Source: JBBAFM01 sp041655415
Lineage (GTDB): Bacteria; Bacillota; Clostridia; Peptostreptococcales; JAAYPU01
NCBI GenBank assembly: GCA_964429195.1
Contig: CAYSBC010000074.1
Coordinates: 1-8,246 of the forward strand
Length of the DNA stretch: 8,246 nucleotides
Direction: 5' to 3'
The stretch's first letter is position 1. Each line of letters begins with the position of its first letter. Positions 5,178-8,246 of this stretch are shown one piece after another. The translations under genes were made by a program, and so were the position numbers. Under the pieces are notes generated by a model, which searched no databases, was not told where the DNA came from, and worked only from the letters and a program-made list of their open reading frames with translations.

Positions 5178-7021
5178 TGAGCTTTTTACCGATTACAATT
5201 GAAGAAGTGAGAAACAGAGGTTGGGATCAGTTAGATTTCGTTTTCATATCAGGGGATGCTTATGTAGATCATCCTTCTTTTGGTCATGCTATTATTACGA
5301 GAGTCTTAGCAGCAGAAGGCTACAAGGTTGGTATCATCGCCCAACCGGATTGGAAGAGTGCAGAGGCCTTTAAGAGGCTTGGGAAACCAAGGCTAGGGTT
5401 TTTGATTTCATCGGGAAATGTGGATTCCATGGTCAATCATTACAGCGTTTTTAAAAGGAAGCGAAAAAAAGACTATTACTCTCCCGGTGGCAAGACCGGA
5501 TTAAGACCTGACCGAGCCGCCATCGTTTATGCCAATAGGGCCCGAGAGGCCTATAAGGATGTACCGATTATTTTGGGTGGTATAGAATCCAGTTTGCGAA
5601 GACTGGGCCACTATGATTATTGGGATGGTAAAATAAGAAGAAGTATTTTGCTTGATTCCAAAGCAGATATTCTATCCTATGGAATGGGCGAAAAAGCAAT
5701 TTTGGAAATAGCTGAAGCCCTTGATTCAGGAATTGCTATCGAGGACATAACATGGATTAAAGGGACGGTTTTTAAGAGAAAGAATCTTTTAGATATAGGA
5801 GAATATAGGATGTTGCCCTCCTTCGAAACCATTTTACAATCTAAGAAATCCTACGGCGAAAGTTTTTTAATTCAATACAATAATATGAATCATTACAAGG
5901 GAAAAACCCTTGTTGAGGATTATGGAAATAATGGTTATGTGGTGCAAACTTCACCCCAAGACCCCTTAACAGAGCAGGAGATGGATCGAGTCTATGGGCT
6001 GCCTTATACCTATACATATCATGACAGTTATGAAAAGCAAGGTGGCATTCCCGCCATTGAAGAAGTGAAGTATAGTATTACAAGCAATAGAGGCTGTTTT
6101 GGAAGCTGCAACTTTTGTGCTTTGACCTTTCACCAAGGCGATGTAGTACAAGTTAGGAGCAAAGAATCGATTCTGGCAGAAGGCAAGTCTATCGTTAGGA
6201 GAAAAGGATTCAAAGGCTTCATACACGATGTGGGAGGTCCTACAGCCAATTTCAGGCAAGCTGCTTGTAAAAAGCAAGCCGAAAAAGGTTCTTGCAGCCA
6301 TAGGAAATGTTTGTTTCCTGAGCCATGTGATAACCTCATTATTGATCATCAAGAATATTTGAATATTTTAAGAGATTTGCGCAGGATAGAGGGCGTCAAG
6401 AAGGTCTTTGTAAGATCAGGGATAAGATACGATTACGCCATTCATGATAAAGACCATACCTTTATAAGAGAACTTTGCCAACACCATGTGAGCGGACACC
6501 TGAAGATTGCCCCTGAGCATATATCCGACAGGGTGCTAGAAAGGATGGGAAAACCTTCAAGAGAAGTTTATGAAAGGTTCACGCAAAAATTTGATTCAAT
6601 CAATAAAAAAATCGGTAAAAAACAATATATTATCCCCTATTTTATATCATCCCACCCGGGATCGACGATAGAGGATGCTATTGAATTAGCAATATACTTG
6701 AAAAGATCAGGATTTATACCTGAACAAGTACAGGATTTTTATCCGACGCCTGGGACTCTATCGACTTGCATGTATTATACCGGTATGGATCCGGTAACTA
6801 TGGAGGAAGTCTATATACCCAAAACTATAGAAGAAAAAAACATGCAAAGAGCCTTGTTGCAGTTCAATAGGCGAGAAAATTTCAAAATGGTAAGAAAAGC
6901 ACTTGAGAAAGCCGGCAGAACAGATTTAATCGGTTATGGAAAGGATTGCTTGGTTCCCCCGGAAGATAGGAGAAAGAATGAGTATCATCAAAGAAATTCC
7001 AGAAATATTAAGAATAAGTAG
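5177..7021 (+). CDS. ygiQ: YgiQ-family radical SAM protein
   Basis: A 614-residue member of the YgiQ (UPF0313) family. The N-terminal domain has the family opening RGWDQLDFVFISGDAYVDHP (14-33), and LGGIESSLRR (133-142) is also typical. The radical SAM core starts near 300 with CxxxCxxC at Cys307, Cys311 and Cys314 (RGCFGSCNFC), which should hold a 4Fe-4S cluster and bind S-adenosylmethionine. A second cysteine group (364, 373, 378, 384) may hold another cluster. HLKIAPEHISDRVLERMGKP (441-460) and SSHPGSTIEDA (491-501) complete the core, followed by the YPTPGT region near 522. The reaction of this family is not established. Length is typical of Firmicutes copies (E. coli YgiQ has a longer C-terminus). 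ATG overlaps the LUD stop by 1 nt, and the last 44 nt overlap the methyltransferase start. Confidence 0.95.
   Translation: MSFLPITIEEVRNRGWDQLDFVFISGDAYVDHPSFGHAIITRVLAAEGYKVGIIAQPDWKSAEAFKRLGKPRLGFLISSGNVDSMVNHYSVFKRKRKKDYYSPGGKTGLRPDRAAIVYANRAREAYKDVPIILGGIESSLRRLGHYDYWDGKIRRSILLDSKADILSYGMGEKAILEIAEALDSGIAIEDITWIKGTVFKRKNLLDIGEYRMLPSFETILQSKKSYGESFLIQYNNMNHYKGKTLVEDYGNNGYVVQTSPQDPLTEQEMDRVYGLPYTYTYHDSYEKQGGIPAIEEVKYSITSNRGCFGSCNFCALTFHQGDVVQVRSKESILAEGKSIVRRKGFKGFIHDVGGPTANFRQAACKKQAEKGSCSHRKCLFPEPCDNLIIDHQEYLNILRDLRRIEGVKKVFVRSGIRYDYAIHDKDHTFIRELCQHHVSGHLKIAPEHISDRVLERMGKPSREVYERFTQKFDSINKKIGKKQYIIPYFISSHPGSTIEDAIELAIYLKRSGFIPEQVQDFYPTPGTLSTCMYYTGMDPVTMEEVYIPKTIEEKNMQRALLQFNRRENFKMVRKALEKAGRTDLIGYGKDCLVPPEDRRKNEYHQRNSRNIKNK
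6968..6972 (+). promoter_or_regulatory. Ribosome binding site of the methyltransferase, inside ygiQ
   Basis: AGGAG ends 5 nt before the ATG at 6978, within the last codons of ygiQ. It supports a real, overlapping start for the methyltransferase. Confidence 0.75.
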
Positions 7022-8246
7022 AGAGCAATATGAAAAATGTATCACTGATTTCTCTGAAATTCCACTCAGAATGGAAGAATGCATAACAGGACCTGAGGGT
7101 TTAACAGAAAAGAATAACTTTCTTTTTCATGGCGATAACATGGAAGTCATGCGCTATCTTCTCAATTTTAAAGAGATGAAAAATAAAATTCAGCTCATCT
7201 ACATCGATCCGCCTTTTTTCAGCAATGCGGACTACAACATTTCAATTAAAACCCTATCCAAGAATATTAAGATATTACCGATTAAGCATAAAGTGTACAG
7301 GGATACGTGGGATAAAGGCTTGACGGAGTATTTAGTCATGCTGTGTACCCGCTTATTTTTGATGAAAGACCTATTGAATGAAAAGGGTAGTATTTTTCTG
7401 CATCTTGATCATCATAGCGTTCACTATGCAAAAATTTTTATGGATGAAATATTTGGGCACAATAATTTCAGAAACGAAATTATATGGAGCTATAAATCCG
7501 GTGGATCCAGTAAGAAACAGTTTTCCAGAAAACATGATACCATTTTGTTTTACACCAAAAGCCCCCAATACACTTTTCATCCTTTGAAAGAAAAATCCTA
7601 TAATAGAGGCTTAAAACCTTATCATTTTAAAGGTGTAGAAGAATACGAAGATGAAAAGGGTTGGTATACTGTTGTCAACATGAAGGATGTATGGTCTATC
7701 GATATGGTGGGAAGAACATCCGGTGAAAGGGTAGAATATGCGACACAAAAGCCGGAAGCTCTCATAAAACGAATGGTTGAAGCTTGTTCGGCCGAAGGTG
7801 ATCTTTGTGCAGACTTTTTTGGTGGATCAGGAACCTTGGCTGCTGTAGCTTCAAAATGTGGCAGAAGGTGGATTACTTGTGATAAGAGTCACATTGCCAG
7901 TCTTTCAACTCATAAGAGATTGCTTGAGACAAAAAGCCCTTATGAATATTACTCTTTATGGACAGAAGAAGTGTCCGGTGAAAAGGAGAATGATTTTGAT
8001 ATTCATATTGAAATAAATCAAGAGGATGATCAACAGGTGAGGGTTTCCCTGATAGGTTTCAAGTACAATAATGATGACAGTATCCCATGTCATGAAAGGT
8101 ATAAAGAGGCTATAAAAACTATCATGAAAGAGGACTCCTTGGAGCTTATAGCTTATTGGAGCATCGATCCTGACTATGACCATCGTGTGTTGACGCCTAC
8201 CTGGTATAGCAGTAAATCTAAGGGGAAAATGGAGAAGGAAGCTCTT
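6978..8246 (+). CDS. Beta-class DNA methyltransferase (N4-cytosine or N6-adenine), 3' end missing
   Basis: An open frame of 423 codons runs without a stop to the right edge, so the C-terminus is unseen. It has the motif order of beta-class amino-methyltransferases: catalytic motif IV IYIDPPF (74-80), a middle part with GSIFLHLD (137-144) and the probable target-recognition stretch KSGGSSKKQFSRKHD (173-187), then TQKPEALIKRM (256-266) and the SAM-binding motif DFFGGSGT (279-286). Residues about 334-423 form a further domain; its ELIAYWSIDPDYD segment resembles C-terminal extensions of Type III Mod-like enzymes. The DPPF form of motif IV fits adenine or cytosine N-methylation; the target site cannot be read. 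AGGAG 5 nt upstream supports the ATG at 6978, inside ygiQ and in another frame. No restriction gene is visible, so it may be an orphan, or its partner may lie beyond 8246. Confidence 0.88.
   Translation, partial: MSIIKEIPEILRISREQYEKCITDFSEIPLRMEECITGPEGLTEKNNFLFHGDNMEVMRYLLNFKEMKNKIQLIYIDPPFFSNADYNISIKTLSKNIKILPIKHKVYRDTWDKGLTEYLVMLCTRLFLMKDLLNEKGSIFLHLDHHSVHYAKIFMDEIFGHNNFRNEIIWSYKSGGSSKKQFSRKHDTILFYTKSPQYTFHPLKEKSYNRGLKPYHFKGVEEYEDEKGWYTVVNMKDVWSIDMVGRTSGERVEYATQKPEALIKRMVEACSAEGDLCADFFGGSGTLAAVASKCGRRWITCDKSHIASLSTHKRLLETKSPYEYYSLWTEEVSGEKENDFDIHIEINQEDDQQVRVSLIGFKYNNDDSIPCHERYKEAIKTIMKEDSLELIAYWSIDPDYDHRVLTPTWYSSKSKGKMEKEAL

Noticed and set aside
5966..6352. Minus-strand frames inside ygiQ (also 6130-6339)
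   Set aside because: They are opposite the conserved radical SAM core of a clear gene and show no protein features of their own.
7371..8183. Short frames on both strands inside the methyltransferase (7371-7580, 7378-7587, 7956-8183)
   Set aside because: They overlap conserved methyltransferase motifs and its continuous 423-codon frame.
6978..8246. Methyltransferase as part of a new defence system
   Set aside because: No nuclease, helicase or other defence gene is visible in the window, and its upstream neighbours are housekeeping-type genes; the downstream side cannot be seen.

Overview
The window looks like a piece of a low-GC Gram-positive (Firmicutes, most likely Clostridia) chromosome. 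The evidence is the AT-rich sequence, strong purine-rich Shine-Dalgarno sites, good sigma-A type promoters, a TTG start, a 7-1-7 Fur box of the Bacillus type, a perfect CtsR operator (a Firmicutes repressor) and a lipoprotein signal peptide on the iron-uptake protein. No rRNA, tRNA, CRISPR array, insertion sequence or prophage gene was seen.

Left part (1-2100, mostly minus strand). A siderophore-binding lipoprotein (97-1110) ends next to two small hairpins at the left edge. Its promoter lies about 300 nt upstream in window coordinates (TTGACA-17-TATACT at 1413-1441) and is followed by a Fur box. Between promoter and gene is a run of exactly 100 N. The last 55 bp before the N run are identical to the first 55 bp after it, so the gap is almost certainly two contig ends that overlap by one k-mer and were not merged. 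The duplicated Fur box is therefore probably not real. A near-parS palindrome sits in the leader. Next comes an Hsp20 small heat-shock gene (1563-1979, minus) with its own CtsR-overlapped promoter and a terminator-like hairpin.

Right part (2237-8246, plus strand). An extended -10 promoter drives a four-domain S1 RNA-binding protein, followed by a hairpin with a weak U-tract. After it come four closely packed genes: a Nit2/omega-amidase-type carbon-nitrogen hydrolase, a LUD-domain (LutC/YkgG-like) protein, a YgiQ-family radical SAM protein and a beta-class DNA methyltransferase cut by the window end. The last three are tightly coupled: LUD and YgiQ overlap by 1 nt, YgiQ and the methyltransferase by 44 nt. 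The methyltransferase has no stop codon inside the window, so it is an open reading frame of 423 codons running off the right edge.

Functionally the window combines iron acquisition (Fur), protein quality control (CtsR), translation (S1) and a mixed metabolic/radical-SAM/DNA-methylation operon. The items most worth checking are the false gap, the methyltransferase inside a housekeeping operon, the Fur-box region with possible divergent transcription, and the parS-like site. I do not see a convincing new defence or mobile system here; whether the methyltransferase has a partner nuclease depends on sequence beyond the right edge.
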